Assembly: GCF_017874255.1 (NCBI RefSeq)
Contig: NZ_JAGGLD010000003.1
Location: forward strand, 62,001-126,000
Source of the DNA: Paenibacillus shirakamiensis
Lineage (GTDB): Bacteria; Bacillota; Bacilli; Paenibacillales; Paenibacillaceae
Direction: 5' to 3'
Length of the DNA stretch: 64,000 bases
The position numbers and the translations under genes are program-made. Numbering within the stretch: the stretch's first letter is position 1; every line of letters starts with the position of its first letter. Below are positions 36,366-44,621 of the stretch, piece after piece. Under the pieces are notes generated by a model. That model did no database searches. It worked only from the letters and a program-made list of their open reading frames with translations, and had not been told where the DNA came from.

Positions 36366-37220
36366 TTAGATGTTCGTCCGATACAGGCGGTACAGATGCA
36401 TCGCAATGTAACAAATCTCTTCTTCAGGAACTTTCTTACCTAATTCCTCTTCCATTACTTTGCCCAACCTGCTTGCCAATAAATACTCTTCCCTATATTC
36501 AAATCGAATATGATTGACAAAAGGATTATCAATCCTTGTGTTCTGAAGTAAACGCTCAAGTGAATACCTCAGATGCAACATCAGACGCACATGACTCATA
36601 CTACCCTGCTGAAATTTTATATTTTTCTCTTTTTGTATAATTTCAAGCAAGTTATTAACAAGATTTGATGCTTTGACCAATTGACCGACAGGAACATTAC
36701 TTACAGCTGAATACACATGATAGGTCAAAAATCCAACTTCGTCCTCCGGTACATGAATATGAAAAGCTTCACTAATCATTTCGGCAGCTCTCGACGCAAT
36801 TTCGTATTCCTTAGGAAAACAAAGCTTCGTCTCTTGCAAAAAAGGATTGATGATATCCATACCATTGCGTAACCGATAGACTGTGAATTGAATGTGACTT
36901 GGGAGCGCTAGATACACTTTGTCATTGAGTTTCTCTGGGAAACTCTCCGAAATATAATGAATGATCTGATCCGTAATGTTCATGACCTTTGGATCAAAAT
37001 CTTCCATTAACCTTTCGTATTGACTCCATTGTTCGCGATCTTCAAGTCGGAATCTCTTCTCAATACGGGGATCATCCGCTTCGATTACTCCCGCACCTTT
37101 TACTGCGAAACCGATTCCTTTACCAAGAAGAACATATTCGGTTCCATTCTTCCCGCCTTGAGCCATCACAACGTTGTTACCTATAACACGTTGAACTTGG
37201 AGTAGTTCTTTTTCACTCAT
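36366..37220 (-). CDS. BglG/GlcT-family transcription antiterminator
   Basis: 284 residues: an N-terminal co-antiterminator RNA-binding domain (about 1-58; QVQRVIGNNVVMAQGGKNGT, then VLLGKGIGFAVKGAG), followed by two PRD domains (about 65-170 and 175-284) whose histidines are phosphorylated by PTS proteins (for example DQIIHYISESF and YIAMHLYRLYR). It binds a RAT hairpin and stops terminator formation when the PTS sugar is present. Such a RAT/terminator lies in its own leader at 37249-37328, so the operon of antiterminator, IIA and nagE should be self-controlled. Gap to the IIA start 33 nt. Confidence 0.92.
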   Translation of the reverse strand: MSEKELLQVQRVIGNNVVMAQGGKNGTEYVLLGKGIGFAVKGAGVIEADDPRIEKRFRLEDREQWSQYERLMEDFDPKVMNITDQIIHYISESFPEKLNDKVYLALPSHIQFTVYRLRNGMDIINPFLQETKLCFPKEYEIASRAAEMISEAFHIHVPEDEVGFLTYHVYSAVSNVPVGQLVKASNLVNNLLEIIQKEKNIKFQQGSMSHVRLMLHLRYSLERLLQNTRIDNPFVNHIRFEYREEYLLASRLGKVMEEELGKKVPEEEICYIAMHLYRLYRTNI

Positions 37221-37248
37221 ATCGATGGAACCCTCCTCATTACAAAAT

Positions 37249-37328
37249 CAAAAAGAGCCAAGGAAAGAATGACCTTATGTAATAAGGTTAATCGTTCCTT
37301 GGCTCATGCCCGTTAACGGTAACACGCC
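37249..37328 (-). promoter_or_regulatory. RAT antiterminator and overlapping terminator (GlcT type)
   Basis: Minus strand. RAT part: GTGTTACCGTTAACGGGCATGAGCC at about 37300-37325 (given here as two halves GTGTTACCGTTAA and CGGGCATGAGCC). Terminator part: GAGCCAAGGAA (37295-37305) pairing with TTCCTTGGCTC, an inner ACCTTAT/ATAAGGT hairpin, then T5 (37250-37254). The GAGCC arm is shared, so binding of the antiterminator protein prevents the terminator. Confidence 0.85.
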
Positions 37329-37352
37329 ATTGTGTTTTTCATTTATGTGATT

Positions 37353-37381
37353 ATCATAAATCAATCACGTACATCCGTCAA
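37353..37381 (-). promoter_or_regulatory. Promoter of the PTS operon
   Basis: TTGACG (37376-37381) and TATGAT (37353-37358), spacer 17 nt, on the minus strand. It directly precedes the RAT leader and lies just after the chitinase stop, so the PTS operon has its own start. Confidence 0.7.
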
Positions 37382-37427
37382 CAGGAAAATGTAAGCGTAC
37401 AACAATTGTCAAGTTTCTTAAGTCGGA

Positions 37428-39803
37428 TTATTGAAGTTGGAACAAAGCAGGAACATTGGATGGTTCCCAACCATTCAATGAAGTATGTGGTTGAAGAACC
37501 TTATAAGTTTTACCATTATAAGTTACCAGTTGTCCCGCAGTGTAAGCTACACCTGGTGCCCATGCTGTAGCTCCACCTGGAGTAGTTGTAGCATCTGTAG
37601 TCTTCACAGAAAGTGCAGAGCTAGCAGCAGATACGTTACCTGCAGCATCCTTAGCTTTTACCGTAAAGGAATACGTTGTGCCTGCAGTTAACCCACTAAC
37701 TGTAGCAGATGTTCCTGTTACAGAAGCAGCTAACGTACTACCATTGTATACATCGTAACCTGTTACACCTACATTGTCCGTAGCTGCATTCCAGCTCAAC
37801 GACACGCTAGTCGTTGTCTTAGCTGTGGAAGTTAAGCTAGCTGGAGCTGTTGGTGCTTGAGTATCGGTAGTAGTCGCAGCATTTGTAGTTACGCTTAGTG
37901 CTGAACTAGCAGCTGAAAGATTGCCCGCAGCATCTTTGGCTTTTACTGTGAAGGAATAGGCTGTGTTAGCTGTCAGACTGCTAACTGTAGCCGACGTTCC
38001 TGTTACTGTTGTGACCAACGTGGAGCCATTATAGATATTGTAACCTGTTACACCCACATTATCAGTAGATGCTCCCCAGCTTAGGGATACAGATGTAGCC
38101 GTTTTGGCAGTTGTAGAAAGAGCAGTTGGTGCTGTTGGAGCTTGCGTATCTGTAGTAGTTCCTGCACTTGTAGTTACACTAACAGCACTGCTTGCTGCAG
38201 AGCTATTATTTGCCGCATCTTTAGCCTTCACTGTAAAGGAATATGCAGTGTTCGCAGTTAATCCACTGATGGTAGCTGTTGTTCCCGTTACACTTGCAGC
38301 TAATGTGCTACCGTTGTATACATCGTATCCTGTAACTCCAACATTATCTGTAGAAGCTGTCCAAGATAAAGTTACGGAGTTGGAAGTCTTCGCCGTTGAA
38401 GTTAAGCCAGCTGGTGCTGTTGGAGCTTGAGTATCTCCGGTAGTAGCAGGTGTTCCAAGTACGGAACGAAGTTTATTTTGAAGCGTCTTGTTACGGTCAG
38501 AACTAAGTTCCCAGAACATCCCGCCTCCAAGACCTTTAGACTTGATGTAATCCGCTTTAATTCCAATGGATTGTGCATCATCATAAGAGATAAAACGTTT
38601 GTTAGATGGGTTATAAAGGAAAGGAACTTTTGCCGTATCGTTCCAGTAACGTGTATATCCATTCTTGTTGATATAGTTGGCTTCTAAGTCATTGAAGTCA
38701 AATACACCATTCTCCCAAGTTCCAGCTTGTGAGGCACCCGTTCCTGTTTGGTATTCCCCATTGTTCGTTGCACCGATTCCATCCCATCCACGGCCGTAGA
38801 ACGGAAGTCCAAGTACTAACTTGCTAGCCGTTACACCCGCTTTTAGATAGTTGGTTACAGCTGTGTCTACATTAAATGTATCCGCATTTGGAACACCCGC
38901 TGTTACAGCTGCTGGATCTAAGTAAAGAGGTGCATTGTGAGCAGAAATCGTCTGCCATCCACCATTAAAGTCGTAGGTCATGATGTTGATCCAGTCTACG
39001 ATTTTGTTAATTTTATCAAGTTCCGTATTGTTAATATAAGAATTGGAAGCTCCAGAAGCAATAGTTAGATAGTATTTCTTACCATCTTTTGCTCCGGCTG
39101 CATCAAGTTTGTTACGAATCTCTTGCAAGAGGAGTGTGTAGTTTTGTTTGTCTGCTGCACTATAGCTGTTCCCAGCCAAACCGCCACTTACTGGATACTC
39201 CCAGTCTAAATCCACACCATCAAAGCTGTATTTGTGAATGAAATCTACAGCAGAATTCGCGAATACTTCGCGCGTAGCTTGTGTAGCTGCAACATCTGAG
39301 AAGCGGTTAGACCAAGTCCATCCACCCACTGAGATGATTGTTTTCAAATTAGGGTTTTTCTTTTTCAATTGGATTAATTGATTCAGGTTACCTGACAAGG
39401 GTTGATCCCAAGTATCGCCAGCAAAACTTTTTCCTCCATCAATCCAAGGATCACCTAGAACAATTGTACCGTTAGGCACGTTGATTGTTTGGCTCTTCTC
39501 ATCTTGAGTTGGCCATGTTGTAGAGTTCGGTCCAGTTGGATCTGGGTTTCCGTGACGCCCGTTCCAAGCGATGTCAGCAAACGCATAGTTGATAAAATCA
39601 ACCTTCGATGCATCAATATCCGTTACATTGAAAGCGCGACCATAAGCAGCCCAAGAAGGGTAATAACCGACAATTTTGTAGCTATCGGCAGCAGAAGCAT
39701 TTGTAGGAACACCGGATACTACTGGAATCACCAAAGCTGCAGTAAGACTGAGAACGGCAAGGGCGCGTGCAGCCTTGGATCCTCTCATTTTAAAAATGGA
39801 CAT
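37428..39803 (-). CDS. Secreted chitinase, GH18 with three Fn3 domains and a CBM5/12
   Basis: 791 residues: signal peptide (about 1-39, ends NASAADS); GH18 catalytic domain (about 43-447) with the DxxDxDxE motif FDGVDLDWEYP and catalytic Glu202; further family segments YKIVGYYPSWAAYGR and LGLPFYGRGW. Three fibronectin type III repeats follow (about 457-545, 551-640, 646-735). A C-terminal chitin-binding module (about 745-791) contains WAPGVAYTAGQLVTYNGKTY. The layout is that of Bacillus circulans-type ChiA1/ChiD enzymes that degrade insoluble chitin. AGGAGG lies upstream of the ATG. The PTS genes next to it can import the GlcNAc that results. Confidence 0.95.
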   Translation of the reverse strand: MSIFKMRGSKAARALAVLSLTAALVIPVVSGVPTNASAADSYKIVGYYPSWAAYGRAFNVTDIDASKVDFINYAFADIAWNGRHGNPDPTGPNSTTWPTQDEKSQTINVPNGTIVLGDPWIDGGKSFAGDTWDQPLSGNLNQLIQLKKKNPNLKTIISVGGWTWSNRFSDVAATQATREVFANSAVDFIHKYSFDGVDLDWEYPVSGGLAGNSYSAADKQNYTLLLQEIRNKLDAAGAKDGKKYYLTIASGASNSYINNTELDKINKIVDWINIMTYDFNGGWQTISAHNAPLYLDPAAVTAGVPNADTFNVDTAVTNYLKAGVTASKLVLGLPFYGRGWDGIGATNNGEYQTGTGASQAGTWENGVFDFNDLEANYINKNGYTRYWNDTAKVPFLYNPSNKRFISYDDAQSIGIKADYIKSKGLGGGMFWELSSDRNKTLQNKLRSVLGTPATTGDTQAPTAPAGLTSTAKTSNSVTLSWTASTDNVGVTGYDVYNGSTLAASVTGTTATISGLTANTAYSFTVKAKDAANNSSAASSAVSVTTSAGTTTDTQAPTAPTALSTTAKTATSVSLSWGASTDNVGVTGYNIYNGSTLVTTVTGTSATVSSLTANTAYSFTVKAKDAAGNLSAASSALSVTTNAATTTDTQAPTAPASLTSTAKTTTSVSLSWNAATDNVGVTGYDVYNGSTLAASVTGTSATVSGLTAGTTYSFTVKAKDAAGNVSAASSALSVKTTDATTTPGGATAWAPGVAYTAGQLVTYNGKTYKVLQPHTSLNGWEPSNVPALFQLQ
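37583..38437 (-). repeat. Three tandem ~285-bp repeats coding Fn3 modules
   Basis: Each unit begins with a DTQAPTAP linker and repeats TDNVGVTGY and AYSFTVKAKDAA almost unchanged. The units start near 38435, 38149 and 37865 on the minus strand. The close similarity suggests recent duplication or gene conversion and makes unit number prone to change. Confidence 0.85.
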
Positions 39804-40228
39804 GAATAAAATTCCTCCTCTTATTGTGTATAAAATAGAAACTATGAAAACAATTAATGATAGAGCAGTGTGTTACATGCAAAAAATTCTATGAAATTGT
39901 TATGGACGTTTGACGGACATCCGCTCCGCATGACTCAATATAAATGATCACCTTTCACTAATTAGTTGGGTATAGTAACAAAGCACTCAATAAGATCCGT
40001 GCTTTCATGGCATGGGCATGATGCCTGTCCCTTCTCATTCTCCTTTCTACCAATAGATTAACGAGAGTACTTGTTAAAAATTGTATAACGTAATTACTGG
40101 CAGATACCTTAACAGACATAAGTTGACCTCACTTAGGCCTGAGGCTCATTATCATATGACGGAAATAGAATCCGCTTTCAATTGAAAATCTGCCTCTTAA
40201 TTACAACTTTATTTAAACACAATAAAAG

Positions 40229-40307
40229 AGGGTATAAAAGGATAAATTTCTATTATAGCTATGACAAAACTCATCAATTTTCGCTATAAACATCCTTTTT
40301 ATACCCT
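40229..40307 (-). terminator. Long imperfect hairpin after the beta-propeller gene
   Basis: Outer arms AGGGTATAAAAGGAT (40229-40243) and ATCCTTTTTATACCCT (40292-40307), with inner TATAGC/GCTATA arms. On the minus strand it ends in a T-rich run 19 nt past the gene stop, so it may act as terminator, though the loop is unusually large. The rest of the gap 39804-40228 upstream of chitinase is AT-rich, with no promoter I trust. Confidence 0.5.
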
Positions 40308-40325
40308 TATTTTGCAAAATCAGAG

Positions 40326-41657
40326 CTATATCTTAGGTAATTCAACCGCGATCATACGTTCGGAAGTTTGAATAATCAAGGTATTATTTTCTATTATGCT
40401 CGGTCCATATTCGCTAGAATTTGTCCGAACGGACAATAATTCCTCTTTTTGTGTTCGGTCATACACGCGCAGTGTGCCATTTTCTTCACCAATACATACA
40501 TATTTTCCTATTACATCAATATGCTTAGGCTTTCCCTTAGATGGATAAGTACGTCCTAATGCATCTACCGGGAAAGACGGATTTATCTCAATTGACGATA
40601 ACATAGAGTATAAGTCAGCCGAATTCTTCTCTATATAGAACAGTTGACTCTGATCAAGCTGCATCATCGGTTCTTCCATTTGCCCGCTCTGTCCTTCAAA
40701 CATCCATTCAGGCTTATCCTGATTACCTGTATAATTATTAAGCTGGAACTGAGCTAGTACATGATTGTGATAGGCAAAAAGTGTAGTCCCCTTCATAAAT
40801 GCACGAGCTTCAAGCTCAGGAATGATTGACCCAGAAGGAGTGGTCCAGTTGTATTCATATGTAGTTTTTTCTTGTCCTGTTCTTAGATCTAATGTTCGCA
40901 GAACCAACTCAGCATGAGGTTCATCCAAGAGCGTAGGCAAAGATAATGAATAGGCTAGCCCATCTTCAACTTGCAAAGGGAGTTGCTGATTAGGTTTTGA
41001 CCATAACTTCCGACCATTATTGAAGTCATAAGCTTGAAGTACTATGCTGCTCACATATCCAGGTATGTAATAATTGCGAAATAGAATTCCATTCGAGACA
41101 AAAATCTGTTCGGATCCATGAAAAGATGTAGAATCATGATCTTCCCAGTCTAGATGGCCCGTTTTTGTATCAAACACATAGGTATCTATACCCCTAAGAA
41201 CAACAATCTTATCCTCATGAATGACGAACTCTTCTGGGCTATATATACTTTGGCTTGTAATCCACTTGACTGTTCCATCTGTATGTAGTGCAAAGACGCG
41301 TCCATCGTTAAGACTTCCATATACCGTCCCCTTATCGTACCTCAGGATCGAATATAAATCTTGCCCATAAGTCCATAATATTTTGCCCGTAGTGGCATCC
41401 ACAGAGACCAGTTTTTTATTCTTAATTAAAAAGACCTTTCCCTCACCCGATGCAGTATCTCCTCCGTTAGAAGATTTGGTGGTGTCCTTGCTTAGACTCC
41501 AAGTCGGTTGGACATCCTTTTCTATGGAAATATCAGTTGTAGAGGTCTTTGGCAGGGTTGTTGTCTCTGCGAAAACGGTGTCTGTTATGGAAGCTAGAAG
41601 GTTGATTGCACAGATAGTCACTGCTCCAAATCTCAAAATTCTCTTCCCTTGTCTCAT
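40326..41657 (-). CDS. Secreted PQQ-like beta-propeller repeat protein
   Basis: 443 residues from the ATG at 41655-41657 (MRQGKRILRFG), with GGAGG 8 nt upstream. A signal peptide ends near residue 30 (TDTVFAE). The mature protein has repeated beta-propeller blades of the PQQ-like type: VSVDATTGKILWTYGQ, VYGSLNDGRVFAL, YVFDTKTGHLDWEDHD and YDFNNGRKLW. Such propellers are mostly binding or scaffold modules; cofactor ligands of true quinoprotein dehydrogenases are not evident. It is divergent from the YhgE/Pip gene. Function unknown. Confidence 0.8.
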   Translation of the reverse strand: MRQGKRILRFGAVTICAINLLASITDTVFAETTTLPKTSTTDISIEKDVQPTWSLSKDTTKSSNGGDTASGEGKVFLIKNKKLVSVDATTGKILWTYGQDLYSILRYDKGTVYGSLNDGRVFALHTDGTVKWITSQSIYSPEEFVIHEDKIVVLRGIDTYVFDTKTGHLDWEDHDSTSFHGSEQIFVSNGILFRNYYIPGYVSSIVLQAYDFNNGRKLWSKPNQQLPLQVEDGLAYSLSLPTLLDEPHAELVLRTLDLRTGQEKTTYEYNWTTPSGSIIPELEARAFMKGTTLFAYHNHVLAQFQLNNYTGNQDKPEWMFEGQSGQMEEPMMQLDQSQLFYIEKNSADLYSMLSSIEINPSFPVDALGRTYPSKGKPKHIDVIGKYVCIGEENGTLRVYDRTQKEELLSVRTNSSEYGPSIIENNTLIIQTSERMIAVELPKI

Positions 41658-41752
41658 TGTACATTCCTCCATGGAACAGATTTAATTGTTAAAAAGGGGA
41701 TGATTCCCGCTCTTTCCAGAGATAATAACGTAAAAATTAATTAGGCGGTTAT

Positions 41753-43909
41753 TTGAGAATGGCAAAAATTATCGAGATCTATCTTCGAGACTTACGACGC
41801 ATATCTACAAACTGGGCTGCAGCTGTAATCATCCTCGGCCTTGTCTGTCTTCCTTCTTTGTATGCCTGGTTCAATATTGAAGCTTCTTGGGACCCTTATG
41901 GTTCTACGAGCGGAATACAGATCGCCGTTACAAATCTGGATGAAGGAGCCGAACTACAAAAGCAACCCGTGAACATGGGCAATGAAATTATTGAATCCTT
42001 AAAAAGCAATAGCTCTATAGGTTGGATTTTCACTTCTCATGAGAGCGCTAGGAAGGGACTTCGACATGGAGATTATTATGCAACCCTTGAAATCCCTAAA
42101 GATTTTTCAACTAAAATCGTCAGCGTACTTACGCCAAACCCTATCAAAGCTGAGATTGTCTATGAAGTAAATGAAAAAATTAATGCCGTTGCTCCCAAAA
42201 TCACGTCCAAAGGTGCAAGTTCAATCATAGAAGAAGTGAACCGTAATTTTGTAAAGACAGCGAATGGAACGATATTTCGAATTTTCAATCAAATCGGAAT
42301 TGAATTAAAAAGAGAACTTCCTGTTATTGAAAAGATGAAGCGACTAGTCTATAAGCTAGAAAGTATGTTTCCTGAAATTTATAATGCGACCGATACAGCT
42401 CTCGCTGATCTTCAAGAGACGCAAAAGCTTGTATCTAAAGTACAAAAACAAATACCTACAGTGGTGGATCTAGCCCAAAAAGGTTCAACCTTTTCTACTC
42501 GCCTGAGCCAATTTCTTGGTCAAGTCAAGGTAAATCTAGAGGATGCGGCACCCAGCATTAAACTTACTCTCACGGAGCTCAGACAGGTAGTCACTTCTGC
42601 TCAGCAAATTGCGGAATCTATTCCAACTCTGAAACCTGATGATCCTCTCTTAAAGCAGAAACTCGATGCTCTGAATCACGGACTTATCACAGGAGTGAAC
42701 GTTACCAAACAGGTAAGTAGCTTTATAAGCAAACTTAATGAAATCGCCCCATCCCAAGTACTGAGCAAACTTGTGGATAACTTGAACAATATCAGTGCTC
42801 AATTCACGACTTTACAGCAACAGCTAGTTAAAATTGAGCATGCGGCTTCCTCAGGAAATGAGGCTTTGGCCTCCCTGCTTGCAGATTTTAGTACATTAGC
42901 TACACAAGCGGGAAATAAGTTAGACGAGATTCTTGCCGAGTATGATAGCCGAATTGTCCCTAAAATTAAGTCAGCTATTAACCAAGCAACGCAAGCGGCA
43001 GAAACGTCTCGGCGTCTTTTGGAATCAGCCCTTGCAGACATTCCCAAAGTAGAACATCTTTTATCGGATGCCACCAAAGGTCTAGAACTCGGAACTAGCG
43101 AAGCTAAGAAATTAAGAGTACAGTTACCTGAAGCCCAATCCAAAATCAAACGAATAAGTGACCAAATGCGTGCATTTGAAAAAGAAGGTTCACTTTCTGA
43201 TTTAATTGAACTGCTGAGTATCAATTATCAGAAAGAAAGTGATTTTTTTGCGGAGCCTGTTGCTTTAATTGAGCACAAACTGTTCCCGATTCCGAACTAT
43301 GGATCTGCCATGTCGCCTTTTTTTACGACATTATCCTTTTGGGTGGGCGGTCTTCTCCTAGTCTCCTTACTTACGGTGGAAGTACATGAACATGATGTGA
43401 ATTATCGGAGCTACCAGATTTATTTGGGACGCTTCCTTACCTTTGGCACTTTAGCCTTACTACAGTCTTTGTTAGTTACTACAGGAGACTTGTATATACT
43501 AGGAACCTATGCGGTTAGCCCGATCTGGTTCATTCTCTTTGGCATGGGAATTAGCTTAGTCTTCATGCTTATGATCTATACTTTAGTGTCTGTATTCGGA
43601 AACGTCGGAAAAGCGATGGCGATCGTTCTCCTAGTCCTTCAACTGGCGGGATCTGGAGGCACCTTCCCTATCCAAGTTACGCCTCCCTTTTTTCAAGCTA
43701 TCTATCCATTTCTGCCCTTCACTTATGGGATCAGTCTACTGAGAGAAGCCGTAGGAGGGATCGTCTCCGACTTAATTGTTAGAGATGTGTTGATGCTCAC
43801 TTTGTTCACTGCTGTAGCCCTAGTGGTCGGGATCGCTTTAAAGAAATCCATAAATCACTTGTCCAAACCTCTAGTCGCAAAAGCACGCCGCAGTAAGATT
43901 ATTCATTAA
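41753..43909 (+). CDS. YhgE/Pip family membrane protein
   Basis: 718 residues from a TTG at 41753; an ATG two codons later (41759) is an equally good start because the ribosome binding site (AGGCGG) is weak. The N-terminal span (about 20-38) is followed by VTNLDEGAELQKQPVNMGNE and LEIPKDFSTKIVS, typical of the Pip/YhgE N-domain. A long helical external region (about 190-500) follows, and then five or six membrane spans to the C-terminus, including PLVLQLAGSGGTFP-like AGSGGTFPIQVTPP. The family includes phage infection protein; the T7SS component EsaA/YueB is related. The gene is monocistronic and ~4.3 kb from the secretion locus. Confidence 0.88.
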   Translation: MRMAKIIEIYLRDLRRISTNWAAAVIILGLVCLPSLYAWFNIEASWDPYGSTSGIQIAVTNLDEGAELQKQPVNMGNEIIESLKSNSSIGWIFTSHESARKGLRHGDYYATLEIPKDFSTKIVSVLTPNPIKAEIVYEVNEKINAVAPKITSKGASSIIEEVNRNFVKTANGTIFRIFNQIGIELKRELPVIEKMKRLVYKLESMFPEIYNATDTALADLQETQKLVSKVQKQIPTVVDLAQKGSTFSTRLSQFLGQVKVNLEDAAPSIKLTLTELRQVVTSAQQIAESIPTLKPDDPLLKQKLDALNHGLITGVNVTKQVSSFISKLNEIAPSQVLSKLVDNLNNISAQFTTLQQQLVKIEHAASSGNEALASLLADFSTLATQAGNKLDEILAEYDSRIVPKIKSAINQATQAAETSRRLLESALADIPKVEHLLSDATKGLELGTSEAKKLRVQLPEAQSKIKRISDQMRAFEKEGSLSDLIELLSINYQKESDFFAEPVALIEHKLFPIPNYGSAMSPFFTTLSFWVGGLLLVSLLTVEVHEHDVNYRSYQIYLGRFLTFGTLALLQSLLVTTGDLYILGTYAVSPIWFILFGMGISLVFMLMIYTLVSVFGNVGKAMAIVLLVLQLAGSGGTFPIQVTPPFFQAIYPFLPFTYGISLLREAVGGIVSDLIVRDVLMLTLFTAVALVVGIALKKSINHLSKPLVAKARRSKIIH

Positions 43910-43914
43910 TTCAA

Positions 43915-43950
43915 GAAAAAAAGTCTGCTTTTAAAAGCCAGACTTTTTTT
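43915..43950. terminator. Bidirectional terminator
   Basis: AAAAAAAGTCTG and CAGACTTTTTTT arms with an inner CTTTTAAAAG. It lies between the convergent YhgE/Pip and stress-protein genes and has T-runs on both strands. Confidence 0.88.
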
Positions 43951-43984
43951 GATCTATAGCTATAAAAGCCATGCTTATTCTATA

Positions 43985-44539
43985 TTAATAACGCGGCTCT
44001 GTATCGTTTGGAGTAACTCCAGCACCTACGTTACTGTTATAAGATCCATACCTAGAAGCATTCAATGAACGGTTATTCTTAAATGTATCATAAACTTTAG
44101 TATGACGGTCATCTTCGTCCACCAGAACGAGGATTTTGCCATTGTCTACATAAGTACCATATTCATTCGCTTCATCTTCAGGAATACCCAGACCTACAAG
44201 TCCGCCCACGAGTCCCCCTGCTCCAGCACCAACGGCTGCGCCTGTTAATGTTGCCGCGATGGGTCCCGCTGCCAAGATAGGACCTACACCTGGAATAGCC
44301 AATAATCCTAGACCTGCCAACAAGCCTGTTACGCCACCCACGACGCCACCTGTTGCTGCTCCTGTAGCTACGCCTTCTGGTGCTTTCGAGCCTGTTTCTT
44401 CGCTGATTGCTTTTTGATCGGAACGATTTTTCGTTATGACAGACACCTCATCCGAACTAAAACCCTGTTGCTGAAGAGATTCAATTGCAGCTGTTGCTTC
44501 CCGGTCTGTATCGAATACACCGACAATTTTCTTAGCCAT
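43985..44539 (-). CDS. General stress protein (YflT/GSP17M-like)
   Basis: 184 residues from the ATG at 44537-44539 (MAKKIVGVFDTDREA), with GGAGG 9 nt upstream; a TTG two codons earlier is too close to it. The N-terminal YflT domain (about 1-55) has GVFDTDREATAAIESLQQQG and SVITKNRS. A central glycine- and alanine-rich hydrophobic region (about 58-125) resembles the glycine-zipper segments of this group. The C-terminal part repeats DNGKILVLVDEDDR. Related Bacillus proteins belong to the sigma-B stress set; I cannot confirm a sigma-B promoter here. Confidence 0.85.
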   Translation of the reverse strand: MAKKIVGVFDTDREATAAIESLQQQGFSSDEVSVITKNRSDQKAISEETGSKAPEGVATGAATGGVVGGVTGLLAGLGLLAIPGVGPILAAGPIAATLTGAAVGAGAGGLVGGLVGLGIPEDEANEYGTYVDNGKILVLVDEDDRHTKVYDTFKNNRSLNASRYGSYNSNVGAGVTPNDTEPRY

Positions 44540-44621
44540 GTTCAATTGCCTCCTTTATTTTAACTTGCTCTCCCATCATTACCCTAGTAAGGAAGAAATC
44601 AACCAAAGAATACTAAAGAAA

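Noticed and set aside
37390-37401. Possible catabolite-repression (cre) site TGTAAGCGTACA
   Set aside because: Only 12 nt long and lacking the right half of the 14-nt consensus; too weak to list, though its place before the PTS promoter is suggestive.
42799-43224. 141-codon antisense frame in the YhgE/Pip gene
   Set aside because: Ser/Arg-rich antisense shadow of a helical coding region, with no ribosome binding site.
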